Source: Thermanaerosceptrum fracticalcis (lineage in GTDB: Bacteria; Bacillota; Peptococcia; DRI-13). From it: a DNA stretch of 64,000 bases. The DNA lies in contig NZ_CP045798.1 in assembly GCF_000746025.2 (NCBI RefSeq), positions 310,001 through 374,000 on the forward strand, in the 5' to 3' direction. Both the position numbers and the translations under genes were made by a program. Numbering within the stretch: the first letter of the stretch is position 1; every line of letters begins with the position of its first letter. The notes under the pieces are model-generated. The model made no database searches. It was not told the origin of the DNA and worked only from the letters and a program-made list of their open reading frames with translations. Positions 44,574 to 51,862 of this stretch are shown here, one piece after another.

Positions 44574-45035
44574 ATGAATAGGGCAGTCTTTTTTTCCGGT
44601 CCTGGAACTGTATATGCATATACTGTTAAAGAGGGAAGCGAGCAGGTTTTAGAAGTTTATCCGGAAACATTGCCAGCCTTAAGATTCTTGAGGCGGAGGG
44701 GGTTTTGCCTGGTCTTAATAACGTCTGACCGGCAGGAATTCAAAAATTTCCTCAACTGTTTTAAGTATAAGACTTTAGAACTCTCTCACTGGAATGGGGA
44801 AATGGAGGAGTTAAACCGGCTCCTCTCGGAAAAAGATATAGATCTAAAAGAAAGTTGTTTGATCACTGACGGTCCCTATCTTAAGCTGCTGGAAAATATG
44901 GGCTGCAGGATTTTGCTCGTTCTTACAGGTAAAGGTGTTTGTACTCTTAATTCTCTTGATTTAAGCGAGGGACCTGGTGTAATAGACATATGTAAAAACA
45001 TCTATTCGGCTGCCTTCAGTATTGCGTTAAATTAG
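44574..45035 (+). CDS. HAD-like protein with degenerate catalytic motif
   Basis: ATG 44574 has GGGGGGGA upstream; 153 residues. It aligns by eye with the GmhB/HisB-type HAD phosphatases: motif I AVFFSGPGTVYAY where enzymes have AVFLDRDGTI, then YPETLPALRFLRRRGFCLVLITSDRQEF (motif II TSD/TNQ), the helix LNRLLSEKDIDLKESCLITDGPYLKLLENMGCRILLV (motif III/IV region). Both motif I aspartates are replaced (Ser, Pro), so phosphatase activity is unlikely. A terminator follows. Role unknown. Confidence 0.65.
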   Translation: MNRAVFFSGPGTVYAYTVKEGSEQVLEVYPETLPALRFLRRRGFCLVLITSDRQEFKNFLNCFKYKTLELSHWNGEMEELNRLLSEKDIDLKESCLITDGPYLKLLENMGCRILLVLTGKGVCTLNSLDLSEGPGVIDICKNIYSAAFSIALN

Positions 45036-45036
45036 G

Positions 45037-45068
45037 AAAGCTCTTACAGAGATGTAAGAGCTTTTTTT
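45037..45068 (+). terminator. Rho-independent terminator
   Basis: AAAGCTCTTACA/TGTAAGAGCTTTTTTT hairpin directly after the HAD-like gene. The group II intron begins right behind the T-run. Confidence 0.9.
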
Positions 45069-45070
45069 GT

Positions 45071-46391
45071 GTTCGTCCGGCATGTTTACTGAGCCGATGG
45101 GTTGAAAGAAACCCTGTCACCTAACCAGCGGGAAGACAACCCGTAAGCAAGGGCGTCACTGGCCAACGGTGGGGTCTGAAGGAAGCTGAAGGGGGAATCT
45201 GGAACATAGCGCAAGCGAACCGGGGTTGGCTCGTCAGGAGGGTAACCTTGCACAAAGTGGGAAAACCCGAAAGCTGGATAACCTGAGGAGTTAAGACGGA
45301 TGCGTTCAGATTCAGGCAGGTAGACTTAACCGGAGAAGCCCGGCATCATCCCTCAGAGAGGGTAGGCCCAAACAAGTGGAAACACAAGTGCGGGACGAAG
45401 TGATGTGGGGTGGCAGATGACTCCGTAGTAGTGACAAACTCTCGGCCAATGAAAGCTGGTAACAGACGGGAGGGCAAAACCGGGAGGACACTGCACCTGG
45501 TTGCAGTGGGGTACAGCAAGCCAAAAGCGGCTGTACTTGCGAAGGGAGGAAGATAAATCAAAGAATGCAACCAAAGTAGACAAAGGATGGGAAGAGAAGA
45601 CAACTTTGGCTGGAAAGCCAAAGGGAACGGCTGAACCGGGGGTGACGAACCTGCTGGGCAGTACGTCCGCTCAGCCGGAGTAAAGTGACTGGAGAGGTAA
45701 GATTGCCAGAGAGCTAGAGACGCCTGGAAAGCACATGAAGGAACCGGCGCGAAATCCTGGACTACAGAGGAAGCATAGCGAAATGGGGTGAAGTGATTGA
45801 AGAAATGGTATAGCCTAATAGACAAAGTATACCGGATGGACAACCTGGAAAAAGCATACAAAGCCGTTAAAGCCAACAATGGCGCCCCCGGAGTAGACGG
45901 GGAGACCGTGGAAGCCTTCGGCCAAAATCTGCAAGAAAGGTTAAGCCAACTTCAACACGAACTCAAGACCGGCATTTACGAACCCCAACCGGTACTGCGG
46001 GTAGAAATACCCAAAGCGGACGGCAGTAAACGCCCGCTAGGTATACCTACAGTCAGGGACCGGATAGTCCAACAAGCCCTCCTAAACATCCTACAACCAA
46101 TCTTTGAACCCGACTTTCACCCGTCAAGCTATGGATATAGACCTGGGCGCTCCTGTCACCAGGCAGTAGCCAAGGCAGAGATGTTCATAAACAAATATGG
46201 ACTGAATCATGTTGTAGACATGGACCTATCCAAATGCTTTGACCGGCTGGACCATGAACTAATCCTGGAAGGAGTCAACCGTAAAATCAGTGACGGAAGC
46301 ATCCTGAAACTGATAAAGAAATTTCTGACTGTTGGAGTAATGAAAGACGGAGCATGGGAAGAAACAGACTTGGGGAGCCCGCAAGGCGGAT
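45071..46391 (+). mobile_element. Truncated group II intron (5' ribozyme part and start of reverse transcriptase)
   Basis: The start GTTCGTCCGGCATG fits a variant of the GUGYG group II 5' end. The next 700 bases contain typical domain I sequence (GATGGGTTGAAAGAAACCC, GGGAAGACAACCCGTAAGC, GCGTCACTGGCCAACGGTGGGGTC, AACCTTGCACAAAGTGGG). The encoded reverse transcriptase starts at 45797 and stops being recognisable at LGSPQGG (about 46390). Domains V and VI with the GAGCCGUAUG-type hairpin were not found to the right, so the intron has lost its 3' half. It is inserted right behind a terminator hairpin. Confidence 0.85.
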
Positions 46392-47059
46392 TATGCAAAG
46401 CTTTGCATAATCCGCCTTATGCAAAGAAAGTAGTTATGCAAAGTAAACCTGTCCAATCCTTGAAATATAAGCGGGCTGACCGGCAACGGTTGATTGATAA
46501 GGCCCATCGTCTCTTGGAACAACCAAGCTCTATCAAGGCCAGCAACAAGCGTGGAGGCAAACGTTTCATTAAACATATCAGCGAAAACGACCAATACTTT
46601 CTTGATGAAAAGGCCATTGCCAACGATGAGCGGGTTGACGGTTACTATGCCATTCAGACCAGTTTACATGATCTGACTCCGGAAGCTGTGCTTGACGCAT
46701 ATCATACTCTCTGGAAAATCGAAGAGTCTTTCCGCATCATGAAGAGCACATTGGAAGTACGTCCCATCTTTCATTGGACTGAAAAGCGCATAAAGGGCCA
46801 TTTTGTTATTTGTTTCCTGGCTTTCTTACTCGAAAGGACCTTAGAATTCCGCTTAAAAGAACATCAACTTTCTATTAGTCCAGCTCAAATTCAGGAAGCT
46901 TTGAGTTCACTGTTGTTTACAGAAATAGAGATAAATGGACAAAGGTTTTTAGTAAAGATGAAACCGAGTGATAATGCCAATAAAATCTTAAGAATATTAC
47001 GCATTGCCCCACCGAAGAACATGCTGCCTATTGAGGAGGCAGGAGAGTTCACATGGTAG
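45797..47059 (+). pseudogene. In-frame chimera: group II reverse transcriptase N-part fused to IS1634-type transposase C-part
   Basis: Residues 1-198 are the N-terminal RT domain (LEKAYKAVKANNGAPGVDGETVE, RPLGIPTVRDRIVQQALLNIL, SSYGYRPGRSCHQAV, HVVDMDLSKCFDRLDHELIL, LGSPQGG). The YADD catalytic box and maturase domain are gone. From residue about 205 the frame carries the C-terminal part of an IS4/IS1634-type DDE transposase (KRFIKHISENDQYFLDEKAI, YHTLWKIEESFRIMKSTLEVRPIFHW with the acidic catalytic Glu, HFVICFLAFLLERTLEFRL). The junction is a perfect 36-base palindrome. Neither half is a working enzyme. Confidence 0.85.
46383..46418. repeat. Perfect 36-bp palindrome at the RT/transposase junction
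   Basis: AAGGCGGATTATGCAAAG is followed at once by its exact reverse complement, with no loop. The word TTATGCAAAG recurs twice more in the next 30 bases. It contains the last RT bases (CAAGGCGG, encoding QGG) and the first bases of the transposase part. Confidence 0.9.
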
Positions 47060-47279
47060 AGGGTGTGGGTACAATTTGCGCATCATTATGTGAGCAAATC
47101 CTTGTTTTTCAAGGCTTTCGAGTTTTCAACTGACAAAGTCAAGAAAAGACAATATACATCGGTATGGGGATTTAACCTTCATAGAAAAAAGGCGGTTATG
47201 TATCCACACACCGCCGTACCTGACAAATGATTATCCGAACAAGTTTTACTATTAATTTGCTCATAATTGATTGTTAATA
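47060..47279. other. Intergenic, IS/intron debris
   Basis: No gene is seen. The first part probably belongs to the end of the IS1634-type element; a small inverted repeat GGCGGT...ACCGCC lies at about 47192-47215. No group II domain V was found. The region becomes AT-rich towards the GntR gene. Confidence 0.4.
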
Positions 47280-48032
47280 TTATGGAATAATATCTATAAC
47301 GTCTTTATCAAATATTTTTACCATAACTTTGAGGTAATCACCTATAGGTTTATAATCATTTTCATTAAATGTGTCATTATGAAGCAAGTCTAAAAACAAC
47401 CTATAGCCGGCTTGAACTATATGCATTTCCCAAAGTCTTCTACACTCTATAATACTTCCGGTCCGTAAACTTTTGACTAACTCTTGATGTTCATTAATTG
47501 AGATAAGGAGATTCTTATGATGAGAAAGCGACAAACGCCTAAAAAGGGCCATCTTCGAATTTATTGCTTCCATTTGTTCAGATATAAGTTGATTTTGGCT
47601 TGCTTCAATAATACTACAATGGATGATTTTATTACACTCTGCAACTTTTGCGTAATTTTTATTTTTTTCCTCTTCCAGACTTATGTTTATTATTTCTTCC
47701 AGTTGATCAGCCAGTTTTAGATGTACACCCCGTGCAATCACTATGGATATGGCTAATCCTTCTAGGGCAGCACGTACCGAATAGGTCTCGCCTAAATCTT
47801 TTGGTGTTGGTTCGTATACAGTGACAATGCCGTCATCGCTTTTAAGAAGTCCTTCTCTACACAGCATTCTAACTGCTTCTCTGACAGGGGTTCTACTAAT
47901 ACCCAAAAGTTCTGCTAATTGATTATCTGTCAATCTTTGTCCTGGGCTGAGGGTACCCGATATAATAAAATTCTTAATTTTATCATAGCCCATCTGATAC
48001 AGGGGTAATGGTTTAGAAATTTTGGTATCCAT
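47280..48032 (-). CDS. GntR family regulator with FCD domain
   Basis: A 250-residue regulator. Winged helix at residues 10-75 (YDKIKNFIISGTLSPGQRLTDNQLAELLGISRTPVREAVRMLCREGLLK) and an all-helical FCD effector domain (about 90-225). FCD members bind carboxylates through a metal site. Divergent from the enolase-superfamily gene, with matched palindromic sites in the shared 282-base gap, so it probably controls the catabolic operon to its right. Confidence 0.9.
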   Translation of the reverse strand: MDTKISKPLPLYQMGYDKIKNFIISGTLSPGQRLTDNQLAELLGISRTPVREAVRMLCREGLLKSDDGIVTVYEPTPKDLGETYSVRAALEGLAISIVIARGVHLKLADQLEEIINISLEEEKNKNYAKVAECNKIIHCSIIEASQNQLISEQMEAINSKMALFRRLSLSHHKNLLISINEHQELVKSLRTGSIIECRRLWEMHIVQAGYRLFLDLLHNDTFNENDYKPIGDYLKVMVKIFDKDVIDIIP

Positions 48033-48087
48033 CGCTTACACCTACTCATTCTCTTAGTATTAAAATTGTTTAAATAAATACCGGAAA

Positions 48088-48110
48088 CTTTAGCATGCTG
48101 TATACTATTT
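48088..48110. promoter_or_regulatory. Candidate GntR operator 1 (near gntR)
   Basis: TTTAGCATGCTGTATAC. Its reverse complement GTATACAGCATGCTA matches operator 2 at 14 of 15 positions (GTATAC/GCATAC). It lies about 60 bases upstream of the gntR start, suggesting autoregulation. Confidence 0.6.
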
Positions 48111-48271
48111 TCTATATATAAATAAATATTCCTTTTGAGAAAACATAAAAATATATTTACAAAATGAGACAAAATACGCAATTAAAATGTCGAAAATTGT
48201 AGAAATATTGTGTAAAAAACATGAAAATTATAAAAGGAGAAGACAAAAATAAATAGAATATAAACAAATAA

Positions 48272-48296
48272 AAGCATACAGCATGCTGAATGCTAA
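48272..48296. promoter_or_regulatory. Candidate GntR operator 2 (operon side)
   Basis: GCATACAGCATGCTGAATGCT, 20 bases before the ATG of the enolase-superfamily gene. The inner AGCATGCT is self-complementary and shared with operator 1. A repressor bound here would block the operon promoter. Confidence 0.65.
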
Positions 48297-48314
48297 AAAC
48301 ATGGAGGTGGTTTA

Positions 48315-49469
48315 ATGAGAATAACTAATGTTGAGGCCATTAGTCTTATTGTACCTATTGAAAACTCTATCAAAGCGCCAATTAGTATTCCTCATGCAGA
48401 CGAACTAGAAAAGATAGTATTCAAGGAATATCGTGTCACACTGGTGAAAATTGACACTGATGAAGGCATTACCGGTTATGGGGAATGTATGGTCCGTTTG
48501 GCTCCAACAGCTACGAGGGATATTGTGGAGTACGTCAAGCCGTTGCTCATCGGAAAAGATCCTATGGATACAGAGTATATATGGGAATTACTATTTGGCA
48601 CCATGATGAACCGTGGTCATTTTCAAGGGTTTTATATTGAAGCAATTAGTGGAATTGATGTAGCATTATGGGATATTAAAGGTAAGGCATTAAATGTTCC
48701 CGTCTATACCCTGCTTGGAGGGAATAGTCATCCGAAAATCTGGGCTTATGCTTCCTCTATCAGGTTCAGAGGAATGGAAACTATGCTGAAAACGGCTGAG
48801 ACCTTTGTGGAAAAAGGTTTTACTGCAATGAAGATAAAAATCGGACAGGGATATAAAACTGATGTGATGGCGGTGGAGGCGGTAAGAAAACACGTTGGTG
48901 ATGACATAACTTTAATGGTGGATGCCAACTGTGGATATGATGTAAAAACGGCCCTAAAAATAGGTAGAGAACTAGAAAATTATAATATAACCTGGTTTGA
49001 GGAACCTATATCCCCTATGGATTATGACGGATACCGCCGGTTGTCAGAAAGCCTGGATGTTCCAATTGCAGCAGGTGAAGCACATTTCCTAAGATATGGG
49101 ATTAAAGATTTGATTGAAAAAGGTAAAGTAGATATTATACAGCCCAACGTTTGCAGAGCGGGCGGCTTTACAGAGTGTCTGAAAATACATGGGCTAAGCA
49201 GCTCTTATGATGTACCGTATTTAACCCATACAGGAAGTTCATCGGCAGTTTGTATTGCAGCATCGCTTCAAATAGCAGCAGCATTTTCTGACTGTTTTAT
49301 CTTTGAACATATGCAAAGCGACTGGTCAAAGGATCAAAGAAACCCACTGCGTTGGGATTTAACGCCGTTGCCCATCAAGTCCTTCAGTAATGGATTTATT
49401 GAACTAGAAGATAAGCCGGGTATAGGTGTTGAAATCAATGAGGACGTGATTAAAAAATATCGGGTTTGA
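48315..49469 (+). CDS. Enolase-superfamily (mandelate racemase/muconate lactonizing) enzyme
   Basis: A 384-residue TIM-barrel enzyme with GGAGGTGG before ATG. N-terminal capping domain (MRITNVEAISLIVPIE, DTDEGITGYGE) and barrel: the KxK catalytic pair in AMKIKIG (near 173-175), metal ligands in MVDANCGY, FEEP and AGE, and a C-terminal THTGSSS with the possible His base. Members racemise, dehydrate or cycloisomerise carboxylates such as mandelate, sugar acids and muconate. The capping-domain specificity loop does not let me name the substrate. First gene of the operon. Confidence 0.88.
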   Translation: MRITNVEAISLIVPIENSIKAPISIPHADELEKIVFKEYRVTLVKIDTDEGITGYGECMVRLAPTATRDIVEYVKPLLIGKDPMDTEYIWELLFGTMMNRGHFQGFYIEAISGIDVALWDIKGKALNVPVYTLLGGNSHPKIWAYASSIRFRGMETMLKTAETFVEKGFTAMKIKIGQGYKTDVMAVEAVRKHVGDDITLMVDANCGYDVKTALKIGRELENYNITWFEEPISPMDYDGYRRLSESLDVPIAAGEAHFLRYGIKDLIEKGKVDIIQPNVCRAGGFTECLKIHGLSSSYDVPYLTHTGSSSAVCIAASLQIAAAFSDCFIFEHMQSDWSKDQRNPLRWDLTPLPIKSFSNGFIELEDKPGIGVEINEDVIKKYRV

Positions 49470-49488
49470 CTGAAAGGAGAATCTGACC

Positions 49489-50646
49489 ATGTTTGTGTTT
49501 GATAAAGGATTTGATTTTGATGCAAAGCTGAATATTAGATTCCGACCTGGTGCTGTAAAAGAAATTGGAAAAGAACTAAAAAAAATGGGCTTCAAAAAGG
49601 CCCTGGTTGTGACGGATCCTGGTGTCCTTAAGGCAGGATTACATAATGGCTTAATCAAATCGCTGGTGGATGAGAACATCGAATATGAAACATTTTCAGA
49701 TGTTGAGCCTAACCCAAGAGATATCTCCGTAGAAAAAGCGGCTAAGTTAGCCAAGGAGTTACAGATAGATGTGGTAATTGGCATCGGGGGAGGAAGCTCA
49801 TTAGATACAGCCAAAGGTGTAGGATTTCTGTTAACCAATCCGGGGCGAATTAAAGATTATAATGGCAAGGATAAAGTTAAAAATGAGCCCATACCTATTA
49901 TTGCTATTCCCACAACGGCGGGGACAGGCAGTGAAGTAACTGCCAATGCTGCGATTACAGATGCCGAGGATCATGTTAAAATGTCGGTTCGCTCTCCTAA
50001 AATAATACCCTCATTAGCCGTACTTGATCCCGAACTCCTGGCCACATTACCGCAAAAAGTGGCAGCATACAGCAGCATGGATGCCTTAATTCATGCTATT
50101 GAGAGTTATTTATCGAGGGGCGCCAATGCTTTCAGCGACTTTTTTAACTTAAAGGCTATTGAATTAATCAGTAAATACATTAGACCTTTTTGTGCTGAGC
50201 CTTCAAATATTGAAGCGGCAGGAAATATGCTTATCGGCAGTATGTTAGCAGGATTAGGCATCAGTAATACCGGTACTGGCAATGCTCATGCTTTAGGAAG
50301 GGCCTTAGGCGGCGAATATGACATGGCCCACGGGCTAGCATGTTCTGTTGTGTTTCCACATGTTATGAAATTTAACGCAGTATCCCAACCGGATAAATAC
50401 GTAGATATTGCTAAGGCTATGGGATTAATTACTGATGGTTTAACTAAAAAACAAATAGCTGAAAAAGTCGTTGAAGAAATTTTTGCTTTAATGGATGATC
50501 TTAAGATTGAGAAAAATCTTAACACACTAAATGTTAAAAAAGAAAGCTTTGAAAGGATGGCTCAAGTAGCTATCAGTAATGTCAAACCTAATCCTAGAAA
50601 AACCACACTAGAAGACTTGGTACAATTATTTAATGACGCTTATTAA
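49489..50646 (+). CDS. Iron-containing alcohol dehydrogenase
   Basis: A 385-residue group III alcohol dehydrogenase, 19 bases after the enolase-type gene (GAAAGGAGA ahead). Cofactor binding GGGSSLDTAKG (near 100), IPTTAGTGSEVTANA, and the metal ligands in SMDALIHAIESYLS and MAHGLACSVVFPHVMKFN are intact. It would interconvert an alcohol or 2-hydroxy acid and an aldehyde or keto acid with NAD(P)H. Combined with the AOR at the operon end it suggests an alcohol-to-aldehyde-to-acid route (inference). Confidence 0.93.
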   Translation: MFVFDKGFDFDAKLNIRFRPGAVKEIGKELKKMGFKKALVVTDPGVLKAGLHNGLIKSLVDENIEYETFSDVEPNPRDISVEKAAKLAKELQIDVVIGIGGGSSLDTAKGVGFLLTNPGRIKDYNGKDKVKNEPIPIIAIPTTAGTGSEVTANAAITDAEDHVKMSVRSPKIIPSLAVLDPELLATLPQKVAAYSSMDALIHAIESYLSRGANAFSDFFNLKAIELISKYIRPFCAEPSNIEAAGNMLIGSMLAGLGISNTGTGNAHALGRALGGEYDMAHGLACSVVFPHVMKFNAVSQPDKYVDIAKAMGLITDGLTKKQIAEKVVEEIFALMDDLKIEKNLNTLNVKKESFERMAQVAISNVKPNPRKTTLEDLVQLFNDAY

Positions 50647-50750
50647 TTAGGAGGTGGGTAAGTTTAAGGTTCCTTTTGTTAAAAGTCTGCTCAAAATGAC
50701 ATCCGGTTTGCTCTCAGAAAATCATTTTAAAAAATTGGGAGGGATGTAAT

Positions 50751-51770
50751 GTGAAGTCAAAAAAGGTTAAACTAGTAGCTATATTTTTAAGCTTGGTGAT
50801 ATTGTTAACAATTGGTTGTAGTACGCAAGAAGCAAAAAATAAAGAGGAGAATAGCAAAAAAGATTGGCCTAAAGGTGTTACAATCGGTTCATCTTCAATG
50901 GGGGGAATCTATTATGTATGGGCCGGAGCCTGGTCTAAAATTATGATGGAACAGTTAAAAATTCCTTTTTCCGTTGAAGTTAGTGCTGGTGGCGTAGATA
51001 ATGCAAAGTTAGTTAATGACGGTAAGGTTGACTTCGGTCTAGCTGCTGATGGTATTGTGTATGCAGGTCTTAACGGTACAGAATGGGCGAAAGGAACTAA
51101 ATATGAAAATATCAGAGCCATCTTTCCGATGTATCCTGGTTATTTCCAATGGCACACCTTATCTAAGATACCTATTAAGAGTATTCATGACATGAATGGA
51201 AAACGTGTAGTTCCTGGACCTGCGGGAAGTTCCGCTGATTCTTACTGGAGAATGATTTTTGAATTCTTTAATATTAAACCGCAAATAAGTAATGCCGGTT
51301 ATGCTGATGCAACATCATTAATGCAAGATGGAATGATCGATGCAATCGGCTTAGCACCAACAGGTGTTCCTCACCCCAGTACAGCAGAGTTGGCTACGAC
51401 CCATGATGTACGCATCATCGGTGTAAGTAAAGATGACATTCAGAAATTACAAAAACAATACCCCTATATGAGTGTGGGGCAGATTCCAGCCGGTACTTAT
51501 AAAGGGATGAACGAACCCGTAGATACTATTGTAATTTGGAACGTGATGATGGCCAATAAAAACGTATCAGAGGATTTAGTTTACCATGTAGTTAAGGCCA
51601 CTTTTGAAAATCATGAGAAATTAGTAGCTGCTCATCCTTCTGCGAAAGATACCCTCGCTGAAAACATTAAATATATTAAAGTACCTCTCCATCTGGGAGC
51701 GATTAAATATTATAAAGAAAGAGGTATTACTATACCAAACGAGGCCTATCCACCCGAATACAAAAAATAA
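50751..51770 (+). CDS. TAXI-family TRAP transporter solute-binding lipoprotein
   Basis: A 339-residue protein; GTG 50751 has GGGAGGG six bases ahead. A lipoprotein signal (LVILLTIGCSTQ, lipid-modified Cys at about 24) precedes the TAXI domain: GVTIGSSSMGGIYYVWAGAWSKIM, VSAGGVDNAKLVNDGKVDFGLAADG, AIFPMYPGYFQWHTL, GKRVVPGPAGSSADSYW. It captures a carboxylate outside the membrane and delivers it to the permease just downstream. Confidence 0.93.
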   Translation: MKSKKVKLVAIFLSLVILLTIGCSTQEAKNKEENSKKDWPKGVTIGSSSMGGIYYVWAGAWSKIMMEQLKIPFSVEVSAGGVDNAKLVNDGKVDFGLAADGIVYAGLNGTEWAKGTKYENIRAIFPMYPGYFQWHTLSKIPIKSIHDMNGKRVVPGPAGSSADSYWRMIFEFFNIKPQISNAGYADATSLMQDGMIDAIGLAPTGVPHPSTAELATTHDVRIIGVSKDDIQKLQKQYPYMSVGQIPAGTYKGMNEPVDTIVIWNVMMANKNVSEDLVYHVVKATFENHEKLVAAHPSAKDTLAENIKYIKVPLHLGAIKYYKERGITIPNEAYPPEYKK

Positions 51771-51780
51771 CTTAACTGAA

Positions 51781-51815
51781 GAGACACTACCCACATTAAT
51801 TGTGGGTAGTGTCTC
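51781..51815 (+). promoter_or_regulatory. Intercistronic hairpin between TRAP binding protein and permease
   Basis: A perfect stem GAGACACTACCCA/TGGGTAGTGTCTC starts 11 bases after the binding-protein stop. There is no T-run after it (GAAAAAT), so it is more likely an mRNA-processing or 3'-stabilising hairpin that gives more binding protein than permease, as known for other binding-protein operons. Confidence 0.65.
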
Positions 51816-51862
51816 GAAAAATACCGTCTAAGTAACTTCTTATTTAAAAGGGGGAAGGACGA

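Noticed and set aside
45312-45879. Long minus-strand frames over the intron 5' region
   Set aside because: They lie over structured ribozyme sequence and have no ribosome sites; group II introns commonly give such chance frames.
46383-46418. Palindrome as a transcription terminator
   Set aside because: It has no loop and no T-run and lies inside an open reading frame.
50654-50749. Small 31-codon ORF starting at a GTG and ending just before the TAXI protein start
   Set aside because: Its only start codon lies inside the AGGAGGT site itself and its sequence resembles nothing known, so a leader peptide cannot be supported.
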